DNA of 64,000 nt from Sorangium aterium (GCF_028368935.1 NZ_JAQNDK010000006.1:143501-207500); one strand, 5' to 3'; positions 33,436 through 47,618 are shown, counted from the stretch's first letter. Made by a program: numbers and translations. Notes: generated from the sequence alone by a model not told the origin.

Positions 33436-33694
33436 AGCGCGCAGATGCATCGCCGGGCCCCCGCCGCGGGGGGCTCGGATCTCGACTGTACATGATACAC
33501 CTCTGGCACAGCGGTGATACAGTAAACAGGACCACAATTGGCGCTGGGACGCGACCATCCCTACCGAGATGGGGCTCGGTTTCGTGGGATGCGCTACACG
33601 AGGCCTCCGCCGGTTTAGCGCAGGGGCTTGGCATGCCTCCTGCGAAGAGCTCACCAAGACGCGGATCATCCGACACGCGCACGACGAGATTACA

Positions 33695-35521
33695 ATGAAC
33701 CGAAACAGACTCATGCATGGTTGGCATATTTCAGGACACGTATTGGTGGGTGCGGGGGCGTTCTTCGCGATGTCGTGTAAAGGAGCCGAGACGCAGCGCC
33801 CGGCGGCATCGACCTCCGCGGCGGTCCAGGCGCCGCGCCCGGAGAGGAAAGACTCCTGCGAGACCCAGCCCTCGTACATCAACGTCGCGGCCTGCGCGCC
33901 GCCCACGGATGTCGCTGCAGGCGCGGACCTCAACCAGGCTGCCACCTTCGCCTGGCAGGAGTTCATCTCGCTCAACTGGCCCGCGGTGAAGCAAACCTTC
34001 ACGTCAGGTACGCGCGGACAGCTCGATGCCAATGCCCGGCTCGACGCCATCAACGACAAGAATGGCACCACGCCCACGTGGATGACCTACCGCCACAAAA
34101 TCGAGGTCTTCCCGGGTGGGGGCAACAAGGACGGCGTGAAGCCGTACAACTACGACGATAAGCCGCAATACATCTACGATTCGACGAAGGTGGGGGGGGA
34201 TGGCACGATTCCCTTGTGCGACGGCGGGGACCCCCAGAACCTCAAGGACACCGAGGGCGCGCTCTTCCTCAACGCGGACGAGGCCACCCAGATCGGGCAG
34301 AACTCCATGTTCGCGGGCGTCGTCGAGGCGGCGAAGGTCGACCCGAACGACCCCGCGGCGTCCCAGATCGTGTTCATGGTGAAGGCCAATCCCATTTACG
34401 TCAAGTACGTGCAGCAAACCGGCTGGTTCACGGGCATTCCAAGTGATATCGAGACGAAGACCAAGCAGTACGTGCAGGACAACAAGAAAGACCCCGAGGC
34501 GGGGAGCACGGACCTGGTCAGCCTCCCCCTCAATACCATTCTCACCAAGTCGGCTTGGCGCCGCGCGGTCCCGGGGGACGAGCAGACCCACCTGGTCAGG
34601 CCCTTGCGCCGGTACAAGCTGAACGGGTCGAACTACTGCTACGCGGTCAACTATTACACGCTGGTCGCGCTCCACATCATCCAGAAGACCAATTCGGCGC
34701 CGCAGTTCATCTATGCCTCCTTCGAGGCCGCCGACAACATCCTCACCCAGGACGGGCAACGGGCCGAGGACGACAGCGGCCGCATCACGAGCCAGGGCCA
34801 GCCTGCCCGTTACCCCGCGATCACCTCCGTTCCCGCCACCGGCTGGAACAAGGCGTCGCGCCAGAAAATCACGGCGGCCTCCGACGTCTGCACGCCCGGC
34901 TCGAGCCTCTACTACGAGAACAACCCCAAAAATAAGAACATCCCCCAGGCCAAGGTGTGCGTCCGCGCGCGGCTGTCCCCGATCCCCCAGACCATCATCC
35001 GAGCGAACGACGCGGCGCACCAAGCCTTGGACAGCTACGCCGAACAGAATGGCTCCCCCAAGAGCGTCCTCAGGTACTACAAGCTCGTGAACGTCCAGCA
35101 TGTCCCCGCCACGAAGGAGGCCATGGCGGAGTACACAGGTGGCGGTGGTGTCGAGCCCGCGACCTACTACATGGCCAACATGGTCCTCGAGACCAGCCAG
35201 GTCTTGCAGCATTTCTCCGGCGGCTTCGCGGGCAACCCGGATCCGAACAGCTCGAATGACCCGGCCGACGGCACCATCACCGACTATGCGTACGGCGGCG
35301 ACACGCCTCAGGTGGGGCCGAACCTCTCCGTCAACGGCACGAACTACCTCATGGGCGGCTGCATGGGTTGCCACGGCCAGGCCCAGAAGGAAGGTGGCGG
35401 GTTCAGCTTCGCGCTCGACGGGATCGCCAAGGGCTTCAGCGCCAAGCCCGAGTACCCTCGCGGACCGGGTAACCAAAACGGATTCGACGACTTCGCCGCC
35501 CGCTGGCAAAGGCGACGCTGA
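33695..35521 (+). CDS. Exported lipoprotein with C-terminal haem-binding CxxCH (operon gene 1)
   Basis: This 608-residue protein has a signal peptide ending at FFAMSC, so it is predicted to be lipid-anchored. Cys-rich N-terminal pairs (DSCETQPSYINVAAC) follow. A large, mostly uncharacterised domain contains FAWQEFISLNWPAV, TWMTYRHKIEVF and NYYTLVALHII. A single c-type haem motif GGCMGCHGQAQ lies near residue 565. It is the first gene of a six-gene run (19 bp to the next gene). Its position upstream of a molybdenum hydroxylase suggests it accepts electrons from, or docks, that enzyme. That is inference; no family name is recognised beyond cytochrome-c-like. Confidence 0.8.
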   Translation: MNRNRLMHGWHISGHVLVGAGAFFAMSCKGAETQRPAASTSAAVQAPRPERKDSCETQPSYINVAACAPPTDVAAGADLNQAATFAWQEFISLNWPAVKQTFTSGTRGQLDANARLDAINDKNGTTPTWMTYRHKIEVFPGGGNKDGVKPYNYDDKPQYIYDSTKVGGDGTIPLCDGGDPQNLKDTEGALFLNADEATQIGQNSMFAGVVEAAKVDPNDPAASQIVFMVKANPIYVKYVQQTGWFTGIPSDIETKTKQYVQDNKKDPEAGSTDLVSLPLNTILTKSAWRRAVPGDEQTHLVRPLRRYKLNGSNYCYAVNYYTLVALHIIQKTNSAPQFIYASFEAADNILTQDGQRAEDDSGRITSQGQPARYPAITSVPATGWNKASRQKITAASDVCTPGSSLYYENNPKNKNIPQAKVCVRARLSPIPQTIIRANDAAHQALDSYAEQNGSPKSVLRYYKLVNVQHVPATKEAMAEYTGGGGVEPATYYMANMVLETSQVLQHFSGGFAGNPDPNSSNDPADGTITDYAYGGDTPQVGPNLSVNGTNYLMGGCMGCHGQAQKEGGGFSFALDGIAKGFSAKPEYPRGPGNQNGFDDFAARWQRRR

Positions 35522-35540
35522 TCACCGAGGAGCTCTTCCG

Positions 35541-36968
35541 ATGAAAAATTACGCTTTCGCGTCCGTGCTCCTCACCATCGCGGCGGGGGTATCCCTCGGC
35601 GCCTGTGGGAATGGGAATCAAGCCGGCCCCAAAGTCGTCGACGGAAAGGGCGAGCCCGAGGAGCTCGCCACGGCAAGGTCGCTCGCCTTCCGGGACGCGG
35701 TCAAGGCTCCCCCCGCGGGCTGGTCGGGGCCCGTGTTCAAGCTGAGCCACGACTATCCGAAGGAAAAGCCCACGTGCGACTCGCCTTGGCTGCGCCGCAA
35801 CGTGGATTTCAGCGGCAAGAGCTCCACGTGGAACGCGGATTGGCAGGGCTACGTGCAGGACATCGTCAATTACGTCAAAGAGGGCCAGGAGCCGAATCTC
35901 CCCGATGACCCCGGCTGGCGTATTCAGGTGTCCGGCCAAACCCGCTGGTTCAACGTCCCCTGGATGGCCTACGACGGCGAGCGGGGCCGCGAGTTCGTGC
36001 ATGGCTTGACCAACGAGCTGTCGACCGCGGAAACGGCCTTCATCGGGCGAGGCAGCGGCAAGCACATCCTGCCGGGCGCCAGGAAGAGCGGCGGTGACGA
36101 CCCGCTCTTCGAGACCTGGTCGATCGGCTACTACAATCCCTGCGGCGCGTGGTCGATCGGGCAGCAGTGGCCCGAGAGCGGCGCGCCGGCCACCTACGAG
36201 GAGAACGGGCGGCTCCTGGCTCGCGGCATGCCGTTCCCGGAGGGCACCGTCGTCGTCAAGCTGCTCAATACCACGGCGACCGAAAAGGACGTGCCCTACA
36301 TGAAGGGCTCCACCAACTGGCAAGCCAACGGCCACAAGCAGACGGGGCCGCGCACCTACGCGACGTGCGAGCGCGAGGTGCGCGAGGTCCACCTCGTGCA
36401 AATGGACCTCGCGGTCGTCGACACGCGCTCGCCCACGCGCTGGGTCTACAGCACGCTCGTCTACGACGGCACCCTGCCCGGCGCCACGATCTGGGATCGC
36501 ATGCGGCCGCTCGGCGTGCAGTGGGGCAACGACCCCCAGACCTTCCCCGCGGTGCCCCTGGCCAACAGCAAGCCGCTGAGCCAGTCGGTCGCGGCCCCCG
36601 TCAACATCCACGAGCACTACGGTTGCTTCAAGCGCCTCGCCGGCGACGTGGACCAGAGCAACTCGAGCTGCACGTCGTGCCACATGGGCGCCTACGCGGC
36701 CGCGCCGGGGGTGGAGATCAAGCCGGGCGAGAACGTACCGCCGATCTTCAAATTCGACGGGATATGCGACACCTACAACGCGACGAACGCGAGTTATTTC
36801 GCTAACTATGCCTATCCGAGCCCGTTCCCTGGCAGCAGCGGCGATGTCGCGGCAGCGATCCCGCTGGACACCTCGCTGCAGCTCCAGGTGGCCTTCGCCC
36901 AGTACGCCTACTTCAAGAACAGCGACCCGAAAGTCGTACCCAAGTCCACCTGCCCACCGGCGCGCTGA
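35541..36968 (+). CDS. Exported lipoprotein with CxxCH haem motif (operon gene 2)
   Basis: This 475-residue protein has ATG 35541 after GAGGAG and lipobox VSLGAC. The domain has STWNADWQGYVQDIVNYV, WFNVPWMAYDGERGREFVHGL, WSIGYYNPCGAW and, near residue 380, a single haem motif SSCTSCHMGA. The WxxDWQxYV and GREFVHGLTNE patterns occur in a family of large cytochrome-like proteins found next to oxidoreductases. It ends 14 bp before the molybdenum hydroxylase start. It is likely in the periplasm or outer leaflet with the preceding protein, as an electron acceptor. Confidence 0.82.
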   Translation: MKNYAFASVLLTIAAGVSLGACGNGNQAGPKVVDGKGEPEELATARSLAFRDAVKAPPAGWSGPVFKLSHDYPKEKPTCDSPWLRRNVDFSGKSSTWNADWQGYVQDIVNYVKEGQEPNLPDDPGWRIQVSGQTRWFNVPWMAYDGERGREFVHGLTNELSTAETAFIGRGSGKHILPGARKSGGDDPLFETWSIGYYNPCGAWSIGQQWPESGAPATYEENGRLLARGMPFPEGTVVVKLLNTTATEKDVPYMKGSTNWQANGHKQTGPRTYATCEREVREVHLVQMDLAVVDTRSPTRWVYSTLVYDGTLPGATIWDRMRPLGVQWGNDPQTFPAVPLANSKPLSQSVAAPVNIHEHYGCFKRLAGDVDQSNSSCTSCHMGAYAAAPGVEIKPGENVPPIFKFDGICDTYNATNASYFANYAYPSPFPGSSGDVAAAIPLDTSLQLQVAFAQYAYFKNSDPKVVPKSTCPPAR

Positions 36969-36982
36969 GCGCGAGGACCACC

Positions 36983-41299
<4,317 letters not shown>

Positions 41300-41410
41300 G
41301 CAGAGCGGGCCGCGGTAGCGGCCCGCTCCTCGAGCCGCGAGCATCGCCACGATGACCCTTGCCTCCATGCCGCGCTGTTCGCGTGGTCAATCCACTCGTG
41401 GAGCACGACG

Positions 41411-42760
41411 ATGACCCCCTCTGATCCCAGGTTCTACGTCACGCTCCTCGAGATGCTCGGATCCGAACGCAGCTTCGCCGTCGCGACGGTCGTGAACGTG
41501 CGCGGCTCCGCGTCAGGCAAGCCCGGGGCCAAGGCGATCTTCGACGAGCACGGCCATAACCTCCACGGCTGGGTGGGGGGCGGCTGCGTCGAGCGCTTCA
41601 CCGGCGAGCAGGCGGTCGCGGCGATCGCCGAGGGTCGACCGCGGCTCGTCGTGGCCGATCTCGACGACGAGGTGCTCGGCCTGGGCATGCCGTGCGGTGG
41701 CGTGATGGACATCTACATCGAGCCGGTGCGCCCGCGGCCACCGCTGTTCGTTGCCGGTGATGGGCCGAGCGCGAAGGCCGTCGTCACGCTGGGCGCGCGG
41801 CTCGGCTTTCGGGTCGTGGCCCATGCGCCGGGGCTCGTCGATGACTGGCAGGACCCGATGGTGTCCGTGCGTGACGCCGCCTACGAGGTCTGTGATCCCC
41901 CTCGAGGGGCGCGGATGGTGGTGGCCTCCCGCCATCGTGGCGACGAGGCGGCGCTCGCGGCCGGGCTGCGAGCCGACGCGAGCTACCTCGGCCTGGTCGC
42001 CAATCGCACCCGCGCGGCGGCGACCCGCGCGCGGCTCGCCGAGGTGGCCGCGCCGGAGCGCGTCGCGGCCATCCGCGCTCCCGCGGGCCTTGATCTCGGA
42101 GGGCGCCGCCCCGTCGAGATCGCCATGAGCGTGCTCGCCGAGATCCTGGCCGAGGAGCGCGGGGTCGACGTGGATGCCCTCGAGCGAGCGGCCGGAGCGG
42201 GGCCCGCCGCGTGTCCCTCCCCGGGCTGGTCGAGCCCCGAGCTCGTGGTGGTCGGACACAGCCGAATTGCCGAGGCGCTCGCTGACCTCGCCGCGATGCT
42301 AGAATGGCCGATCACCCTGCATGCCGTCGCGCCCGCACCCCATCAGCGCGCAGGCTACCCCGCGACGGTCCGCTGGGTGAGCGAGGATCCCGGCTTTCAA
42401 CGGCTGCCGGCGTCCCCGAGCACGGCCGTGGTGGTGGCCTCGCACCACAAGGGGGACGAGCGGGCCATCGCGGCGGCGCTCGGGGCCGGAGCGCCTTACG
42501 TAGGTCTGGTTGCCAGCGCCAGCCGGTCGCGGTTGATCCGCGAGCGGCTCCCGGGTTCGCTCGCGGATACGCCCGGCGTGCTGCGAGCCCCGGCCGGGCT
42601 GGCCATCGGGGCGCGCACGCCTGCCGAGATCGCGTTGAGCATCGTGGTCGAGATCCTTGCCTTGCTGCACGGCCGCAGCGGCCGCGCGCTGACTGCGCTC
42701 GAGGAGCTCCCGGCCCGGCGCGGGGGCCCCTGCCTCGATGCGGGCGTAGGCGAGCGATGA
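41411..42760 (+). CDS. xdhC: XdhC/CoxI-type molybdenum-cofactor chaperone with duplicated Rossmann domain
   Basis: In this 449-residue protein the N-terminal XdhC_CoxI domain has SFAVATVVNVRGSASGKPGA, GHNLHGWVGGGCVE and LGMPCGGVMDIYIEP. The NAD(P)-fold XdhC_C domain follows twice: first PLFVAGDGPSAKAVVTLG with HRGDEAALAAGL and APAGLDLGGRRPVEIAMSVLAEI, then LVVVGHSRIAEALADLA with HKGDERAIAAAL and APAGLAIGARTPAEIALSIVVEI. XdhC binds molybdenum cofactor, protects it during sulfuration and inserts it into xanthine-dehydrogenase-type enzymes. It lies 111 bp after the hydroxylase and overlaps the next gene (ATGA). The second Rossmann copy is unusual and might bind a second nucleotide or dimerise. 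Confidence 0.9.
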   Translation: MTPSDPRFYVTLLEMLGSERSFAVATVVNVRGSASGKPGAKAIFDEHGHNLHGWVGGGCVERFTGEQAVAAIAEGRPRLVVADLDDEVLGLGMPCGGVMDIYIEPVRPRPPLFVAGDGPSAKAVVTLGARLGFRVVAHAPGLVDDWQDPMVSVRDAAYEVCDPPRGARMVVASRHRGDEAALAAGLRADASYLGLVANRTRAAATRARLAEVAAPERVAAIRAPAGLDLGGRRPVEIAMSVLAEILAEERGVDVDALERAAGAGPAACPSPGWSSPELVVVGHSRIAEALADLAAMLEWPITLHAVAPAPHQRAGYPATVRWVSEDPGFQRLPASPSTAVVVASHHKGDERAIAAALGAGAPYVGLVASASRSRLIRERLPGSLADTPGVLRAPAGLAIGARTPAEIALSIVVEILALLHGRSGRALTALEELPARRGGPCLDAGVGER

Positions 42761-43977
42761 GCACGGCCGTGGCAGCGCGCAGCGACTTCCCCGCGCTTGC
42801 GGCCCCGGGCTTCGTCTACCTCGACAACGCGTCGACCACCCAGGCGCCGCTCGCGGTGATCGAGGCCATCGCGGCCTTTTACCGAAACGGCCACGCCAAC
42901 GTAGGCCGCGGCGTGTACGGGCTCGCCGAACGCACGACGGCGGCCTACGAGGCGGCGCGGGCACAGGTGGCGCGCTTCTTGGGCTTGCGCCATCCGAGCG
43001 AGCTGGTGTTCACGTCCGGCGCAACCGACGCGATCAACCTGGTGGTCGAGGGCTGGGCGCGGCGACGCGTGACCGCGGGGAGCAGGGTCCTCACGACCGT
43101 CCTCGAGCACCACGCCAACCTACTGCCCTGGCAGCGCCTCACCCGCCAGCACGGAGCCCGGCTCGAAACGATCGACATCGACGAAGAGGGGCGGCTCGAT
43201 CTCGATGACGCCGCGGCCAAGCTCCCGGGGGCGACGGTGCTGGCCGTGACCGCCATCTCCAACGTGCTCGGCGTTCGCATGCCGCTGCCGGCCCTCGCGG
43301 CGCTGGCCCGCGAGCACGGCGTGTGCATGGTCGTCGACGCGGCCCAGGCCGTGGGGCACGAGCCAGTCGACTTCGCGGCGATCGGCTGCGACTTCATGGC
43401 GCTGTCGGCCCACAAGATGCTAGGGCCCACGGGCATCGGCGTGCTGGCGGCGCGTCGCGAGCGGCTGCTCGAGCTCGAGCCGGTGCGGGTGGGCGGCGGG
43501 ATGGTCCGGGAGGTCGCCGCCCTGGGGAGCGACGGGCCGTCGCGATGGCGCGAGCCGCCGTGGGGCCTCGAGGCCGGAACCCCGCACATCGCCGGGGCCA
43601 TCGGCATGGCCGCCGCTGCCGAGTACCTCGCAGCCCTTGGCCTACCGCGGATCGCCGCGGCCGAGGAGAGCTTGGTCCGCGCGCTGCTCGACGGCTTGCG
43701 CGAGCTCGAGGGCATCCGGGTGCTGGGGCCCGGGCCCGGTGCGGCGCGCGCGGGGATCGTGTCCTTCACATTTGCGAGCCACCACCCCCACGACGTGGCG
43801 GGGCTACTGGGCGAGCTGGGTGTGGCCGTGCGCGCGGGCCATCACTGTGCCGTGCCACTCATGCGACACCTCGGAGCGCCATCGACCGTACGGGTAAGCC
43901 TGGGGCCGTACAACGACGAGGGCGACGTCACGGCCCTGCTCGCGGGCCTGCGGCACGTCACGCGGGTGCTCGCGTGA
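42757..43977 (+). CDS. Cysteine desulfurase, SufS/CsdA-type (PLP)
   Basis: This 406-residue, group II aminotransferase-fold protein has FVYLDNASTTQAPLAVIEA at the N-terminus and VLEHHANLLPWQ. The PLP lysine lies in SAHKMLGPTGIG (Lys220), and the catalytic Cys364 in RAGHHCAVPLMRHLG. It removes sulfur from cysteine to form a persulfide. Its ATG overlaps the xdhC-like stop (ATGA), and its own stop overlaps the next start, so translation is coupled. In Rhodobacter a NifS-type desulfurase sulfurates the molybdenum cofactor held by XdhC. The gene order here strongly suggests the same role, supplying the terminal Mo=S of the hydroxylase. Confidence 0.92.
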   Translation: MSTAVAARSDFPALAAPGFVYLDNASTTQAPLAVIEAIAAFYRNGHANVGRGVYGLAERTTAAYEAARAQVARFLGLRHPSELVFTSGATDAINLVVEGWARRRVTAGSRVLTTVLEHHANLLPWQRLTRQHGARLETIDIDEEGRLDLDDAAAKLPGATVLAVTAISNVLGVRMPLPALAALAREHGVCMVVDAAQAVGHEPVDFAAIGCDFMALSAHKMLGPTGIGVLAARRERLLELEPVRVGGGMVREVAALGSDGPSRWREPPWGLEAGTPHIAGAIGMAAAAEYLAALGLPRIAAAEESLVRALLDGLRELEGIRVLGPGPGAARAGIVSFTFASHHPHDVAGLLGELGVAVRAGHHCAVPLMRHLGAPSTVRVSLGPYNDEGDVTALLAGLRHVTRVLA

Positions 43978-44501
43978 GCCAGCATCCCCGGAGCCTCTAC
44001 CGCGAGGCCTTGCTCTGGCTGGCTCGCGCCCCCGACCACCGCGGGCCGATGCCCCACGCCGATCGGCGCGGGCGGGCGGTCAATGCCCTGTGTGGCGACG
44101 AGCTGCTGGCCGAGCTCACCCTCGGGCAGGACGATCGCATCGGCGAGCTGCGGTGCACCGTCCGCGGCTGCGCCGTAGCCGAGGCCTCGGCCCACCTCTT
44201 GGCCGAGCTCGTGCCCGGAGCGGATCACCAGCAGATTGCGGGTTGGCAAGCGCGATTCGAGGCGGCGCTCACTGGCGCTGCCCTGCCTGCCGAGCTCGCG
44301 CCCCTCGAGCCGCTGCTGGCCCTGCGCGAGCGGCCCAGCCGGCATGGCTGCGCGCTGCTTCCCTGGCACGCACTCGCCGAAGCGCTGAGGCCGGTGGGCG
44401 TCGCGCCATCGCGCGATGATCTCGGGGAGGCGGCCCAGCCCCCGGCCGGAGCCGCATCGATCGGGCCCGTCATTTCGACTGTAGGTCGTCAGAATCGCTA
44501 G
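43974..44501 (+). CDS. SufU/IscU-like sulfur acceptor or scaffold
   Basis: This 175-residue protein starts at a GTG overlapping the desulfurase stop. The IscU/SufU N-terminal fold is clear: VNALCGDELLAELTL (Cys40), VRGCAVAEASAHLLAELVPG (Cys66) and ERPSRHGCALLPWHALAEAL (Cys126). These are the three conserved sulfur/zinc ligands. It would accept persulfide from the desulfurase and could build or deliver the [2Fe-2S] clusters of the hydroxylase, or relay sulfur. The last 20-25 residues after LGEAAQPPAG look unstructured. An IS91-like fragment begins within 5 bp of the stop, so the original 3' end may have been altered. Confidence 0.85.
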   Translation: MSQHPRSLYREALLWLARAPDHRGPMPHADRRGRAVNALCGDELLAELTLGQDDRIGELRCTVRGCAVAEASAHLLAELVPGADHQQIAGWQARFEAALTGAALPAELAPLEPLLALRERPSRHGCALLPWHALAEALRPVGVAPSRDDLGEAAQPPAGAASIGPVISTVGRQNR

Positions 44502-44505
44502 CTAG

Positions 44506-44902
44506 TGCCCAGCTTGCAAGGGGCGGATGAAGCTCGTCGCCATGGTGACCGAGCCAAGGAACATCGCCCGCTTCCTCTCCGCGCTCGGCGAACCGACCGA
44601 CGTCCCAGCACGCTCTCCCAGCGCCGACGCGGCGGCCGCCGTACTGGAAAAGCACCGTTGTGCGCCGCAAGGCGCCCGGGGACGCCGCATAGCGTCTCGC
44701 GACGCGCCTCCCGGGCCAGACCAAAGCCCGGACGGACACGTGGGCCCACGGCACGTCGATGCGCCCCGTAGCGCGCTCGGCGCCGCCCGGACCACGCTCT
44801 TTCGACCCAGGACCGAGCCATCACGACGCCCGCGGTCCCACCCTTTCGGTTTGCTGCGCTACACTGCTTCGCGCTGCGATCCGGCTTCTTTTACCTACGC
44901 GC
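44506..44902 (+). mobile_element. IS91-like transposase remnant B (3' part only)
   Basis: Homology to remnants A and C begins abruptly at GTGCCCAGCTTGC, just inside the C-terminal CPACKGRMKLVAMV segment. It continues to the shared right end at 44902 (TTTTACCTACGCGC). Only about 60 codons of transposase remain. It sits directly after the SufU-like gene and truncates the minus-strand gene to its right. Confidence 0.85.
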
Positions 44903-45427
44903 CCGGTCCTCGTCGGTCACACGAGGCCAGCGGCGCACATACACATAAGAGAACAGCTCACCAGGCTGGCCCGAGAGGATGGGCAGCGGACTGCCCGGCT
45001 CCGTCGGGTCGTCGTGCGGCGGGGGCAGCGGGGCGGGTGGATCCGGCGGTGCCGGTGCCGGTGGCCAGGGAGCATGCCCCCCGCGGCTCGGACAGGCGAC
45101 CATCAGGCCTTCGAAATGGGTTTCGCCGGAGAGGCGGGTGGTGCCGAACCGGATATCGGCAAAGATGCCGACGCTGTCCACGCCGTCGATGTGCACATGG
45201 GCCCGCTGCTGGAGCTCGCCTTCGACCTGGAGACCCGAGTGGAACCCGATCCGGAACGGCGTGGACCGACTCTCGTGGATCTTGACGATATGCTCCTCCT
45301 CCGGGCCCATCTTGCAGACGATCCTGGCCACCGAAGGAACGCCGTCGCCCGGGTTGCAGCTGATGATGACGTCGAAAATCAGGCGCCCGTCGAGCGTCGT
45401 CCAGGTCCTTTTGACCATCTCGTTCAT
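44891..45427 (-). pseudogene. Uncharacterised protein truncated at its 3' end by remnant B
   Basis: ATG 45427, with AAGGA upstream on the minus strand, opens about 175 native residues. A beta-rich part (WTTLDGRLIFDVIISCNPGDG, HESRSTPFRIGFHSGLQVEG, AHVHIDGVDSVGIFADI) is followed by a Pro-rich linker (PWPPAPAPPDPPAPLPPP) and FSYVYVRRWPRVTDED. The frame enters the element at 44902 and stops at 44891. The family is not recognised. It is upstream-adjacent to the 205-residue protein below only in map order; both are transcribed leftward, so it may be the second gene of that operon. Confidence 0.65.
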
Positions 45428-45536
45428 GACGATGTCCTTCTGCAACTCTCAGGCATGAGCTCTGCAACTGACAGAACTGACAGGCATAGGCGGGGTCCGT
45501 CTGCTCCCCCGCGCGGGGAGCAGACGGACCGGTCCA

Positions 45537-46154
45537 TCAGGCCATGACAGTGTTCTCGAGGTTGAACTGGAATGGCCTGGAGTCCGTGCCGGGGCCGCCG
45601 CCGGTCAGCACGATGTCGGCCTTGACGAGCCCCAGCAGCGACAGCTCGGTGTTCACGCTGGAGATGATGGCCGAGTTCATCACCTGGCCCTCCTCGACCT
45701 GCGACGCCACGCCGATCCAGATCGTGGGCTTGAACTGGAACACCGCCTTCTGCTGCGGGGCAATCGAGGTCTTCAGCGCGAGCAGCTTGCCACCTCTGTA
45801 GATGCTGGCGTTGATCGCGCCCTTCTGGAGGCCGTTGAGCACCTGCACCTCCCTCGTGCTTGTGCCGTAGCCGGCTTCGCTCAGGCTGTCGCCGGAGGCC
45901 GTGCAGGTCATCGTGAACAGCTGGCCGTTCTGGGCGAGCAGCTGAGGCGTGTAGTTCCCGTAGCTGTCGCTGGCGCACACGGCCATCTCCATCGGGAACA
46001 CGAAGGGATGGTTGTCGCCCTGCCCGCAGTACCGGATGACCTTCCACGCCACGGAGAGCTCGTCGAAGTCGGTCCCCACGTTCTTCTGGAAGATGACGAT
46101 CCGCGAGTTGTTGGTGTCGTTCGAGTCGTTGATGAAATTGAGCTGAATATCCAT
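45537..46154 (-). CDS. Conserved hypothetical beta-rich protein
   Basis: This 205-residue protein starts at ATG 46154, preceded by AGGGAG. It has no signal peptide. The start MDIQLNFINDSNDTNNSRIV is followed by VGTDFDELSVAWKVIRYCG, a middle stretch ASDSYGNYTPQLLAQNGQLF, INASIYRGGKLLALKTSIAPQQ, and the C-terminal segment SSVNTELSLLGLVKADIVLTGGGPG. It resembles a scattered family of bacterial cytosolic proteins of unknown function that I know only as hypothetical. A second, truncated member lies directly upstream (46244-46385), showing tandem duplication before disruption. Confidence 0.75.
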   Translation of the reverse strand: MDIQLNFINDSNDTNNSRIVIFQKNVGTDFDELSVAWKVIRYCGQGDNHPFVFPMEMAVCASDSYGNYTPQLLAQNGQLFTMTCTASGDSLSEAGYGTSTREVQVLNGLQKGAINASIYRGGKLLALKTSIAPQQKAVFQFKPTIWIGVASQVEEGQVMNSAIISSVNTELSLLGLVKADIVLTGGGPGTDSRPFQFNLENTVMA

Positions 46155-46243
46155 GTCTACTCTCCCTGTCGAAAGAATGCGACGCACCGTGCGTCGCATC
46201 GTTGCCGGCGTACTGCCCGACGCCGGTGAGTCTTTCCTGCGGC

Positions 46244-46385
46244 TCATGCCGCCACGATGTTTTCCAGCGTGAAGACGAAGGGCGTGGAGTCGACGCCCGC
46301 GCCGCCGCCGGCCATCACGATGTCGGCGCTGGCAATGCCCAGCAGCGACAGCTCGGTGTTCACGCTGCTGATCACGGCCGAGCCA
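46244..46385 (-). pseudogene. C-terminal stub of a second copy of the 45537-46154 protein family
   Basis: On the minus strand the last 46 or so codons read AVISSVNTELSLLGIASADI and end FTLENIVAA before the TGA at 46244-46246. This closely matches the C-terminus of the intact neighbour. The 5' four-fifths of the gene is gone: homology stops at 46385 where remnant C starts. Confidence 0.8.
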
Positions 46386-47618
46386 CCGAGGCGCGTGCGG
46401 CGCGGTCAAGAGCGGCGCGGTGACCGTCGTGCAACGCACGTCCGGCGACATGCGGCTCAATCCGCATCTGCACGTGGTCTTCCTCGACGGGGCTTATCAC
46501 GAAGACGGCACCGAGCTCGTGTGGAACGAACTCGGTCACCTGCGAACGCGCGAGGTCGGTCAGGTCATAGAGCACGCCGTCGGGCGGATGCTCCGTTACC
46601 TCCGGCGGCACGGGCATCTCGAGATCGAGCACGACGTCGAGGAGGACGGCGAGCCCGAGGCAGCGCTCTGTGCTTCCGCCGTCTCGGGACGAGAGCCGCG
46701 CCATACGTCGTCGCCCCGCAATGGCTCCGCGGGCTCTCGCCGTCTTCTCCGAGCGCGCTCGCGTACGACAAGCCGCTGTGCGCTGCGCTCGATGGCTTCA
46801 CCTTGCACGCAGCGACGCGCGCCGGTGCGCACCATGCCGCGGCGAGGGAGGCGCTGCTGCGTTACGTGCTGCGACCCCCGATCGCAAAGGAGCGCGTCGA
46901 GCCGCAGCAGGACGGCCTGGTGCGGCTCTCGCTCAAGCGCGCCTTCGCTGACGGGACTGTCGCGGTGGACATGGATCCGCTCTCGCTCTTGTGTCGCCTC
47001 GCAGCCAGCGTCCCGCCGCCGCGCTTTCACACCGTCAAGTACGCGGGCGTGCTCGCCTCGGCAAGTCCATGGCGCAAGCGCATCGGACCGCGCCCTGCGA
47101 AGCCACAAGAGCCTACGAAGGCGGACGAAGGCGCCGCTTCGAAACGCAAGCGTGGCGGCTATCGAGCGGTCGATAAACCGCGCCGAGCTCCTGCGCCGCA
47201 CATTTGCGATCGACGTCCTCGAGTGCCCAGCTTGCAAGGGGCGGATGAAGCTCGTCGCCATGGTGACCGAGCCAAGGAACATCGCCCGCTTCCTCTCCGC
47301 GCTCGGCGAACCGACCGACGTCCCAGCACGCTCTCCCAGCGCCGAGGCGGCGGCCGCCGTACTGGAAGAGCACCGTTCTGCGCCGCAAGGCGCCCGGGGA
47401 CGCCGCCGCGCTTCGCGACGCGCCTCCCGGGCCAGACCAAAGCCCGGACGGACACGTGTGCCCACGGCACGCCGATGCGCCCCGTAGCGCGCTCGGCGCC
47501 GCCCGGACCACGCTCTTTCGACCCAGGACCGAGCCATCACGACGCCCGCGGCCCCACCCTTTCGGTTTGCTGCGCTACACTGCTTCGCGCTGCGATCCGG
47601 CTTCTTTTACCTACGCGC
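46386..47618 (+). mobile_element. IS91-like transposase remnant C
   Basis: This is the longest and least damaged of the four remnants. It carries SGAVTVVQRTSGDMRLNPHL ... EDGEPEAALCASAVSG in one frame, a -1 shift near 46700, LDGFTLHAATRAGAHHAAAR ... FHTVKYAGVLASASPWRKRI in the second frame, then a return to the first frame for LLRRTFAIDVLECPACKG. A last shift precedes PPYWKSTVLRRKAPGD-like codons. The right end at 47618 is shared with A and B. It lacks the N-terminal zinc-binding and upstream region, so it is inactive. Confidence 0.85.

Noticed and set aside
33480..33530. Sigma-54 promoter before the molybdenum hydroxylase operon (TGGCAC at about 33505)
   Set aside because: The required TTGC element at the correct spacing is not present.
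46420..46720. Programmed frameshift as the explanation for the shared -1 shift in the IS91-like transposase
   Set aside because: All copies also carry further shifts, a nonsense codon or missing N-termini, so inherited decay is simpler; I saw no obvious slippery heptamer, though I could not exclude one.
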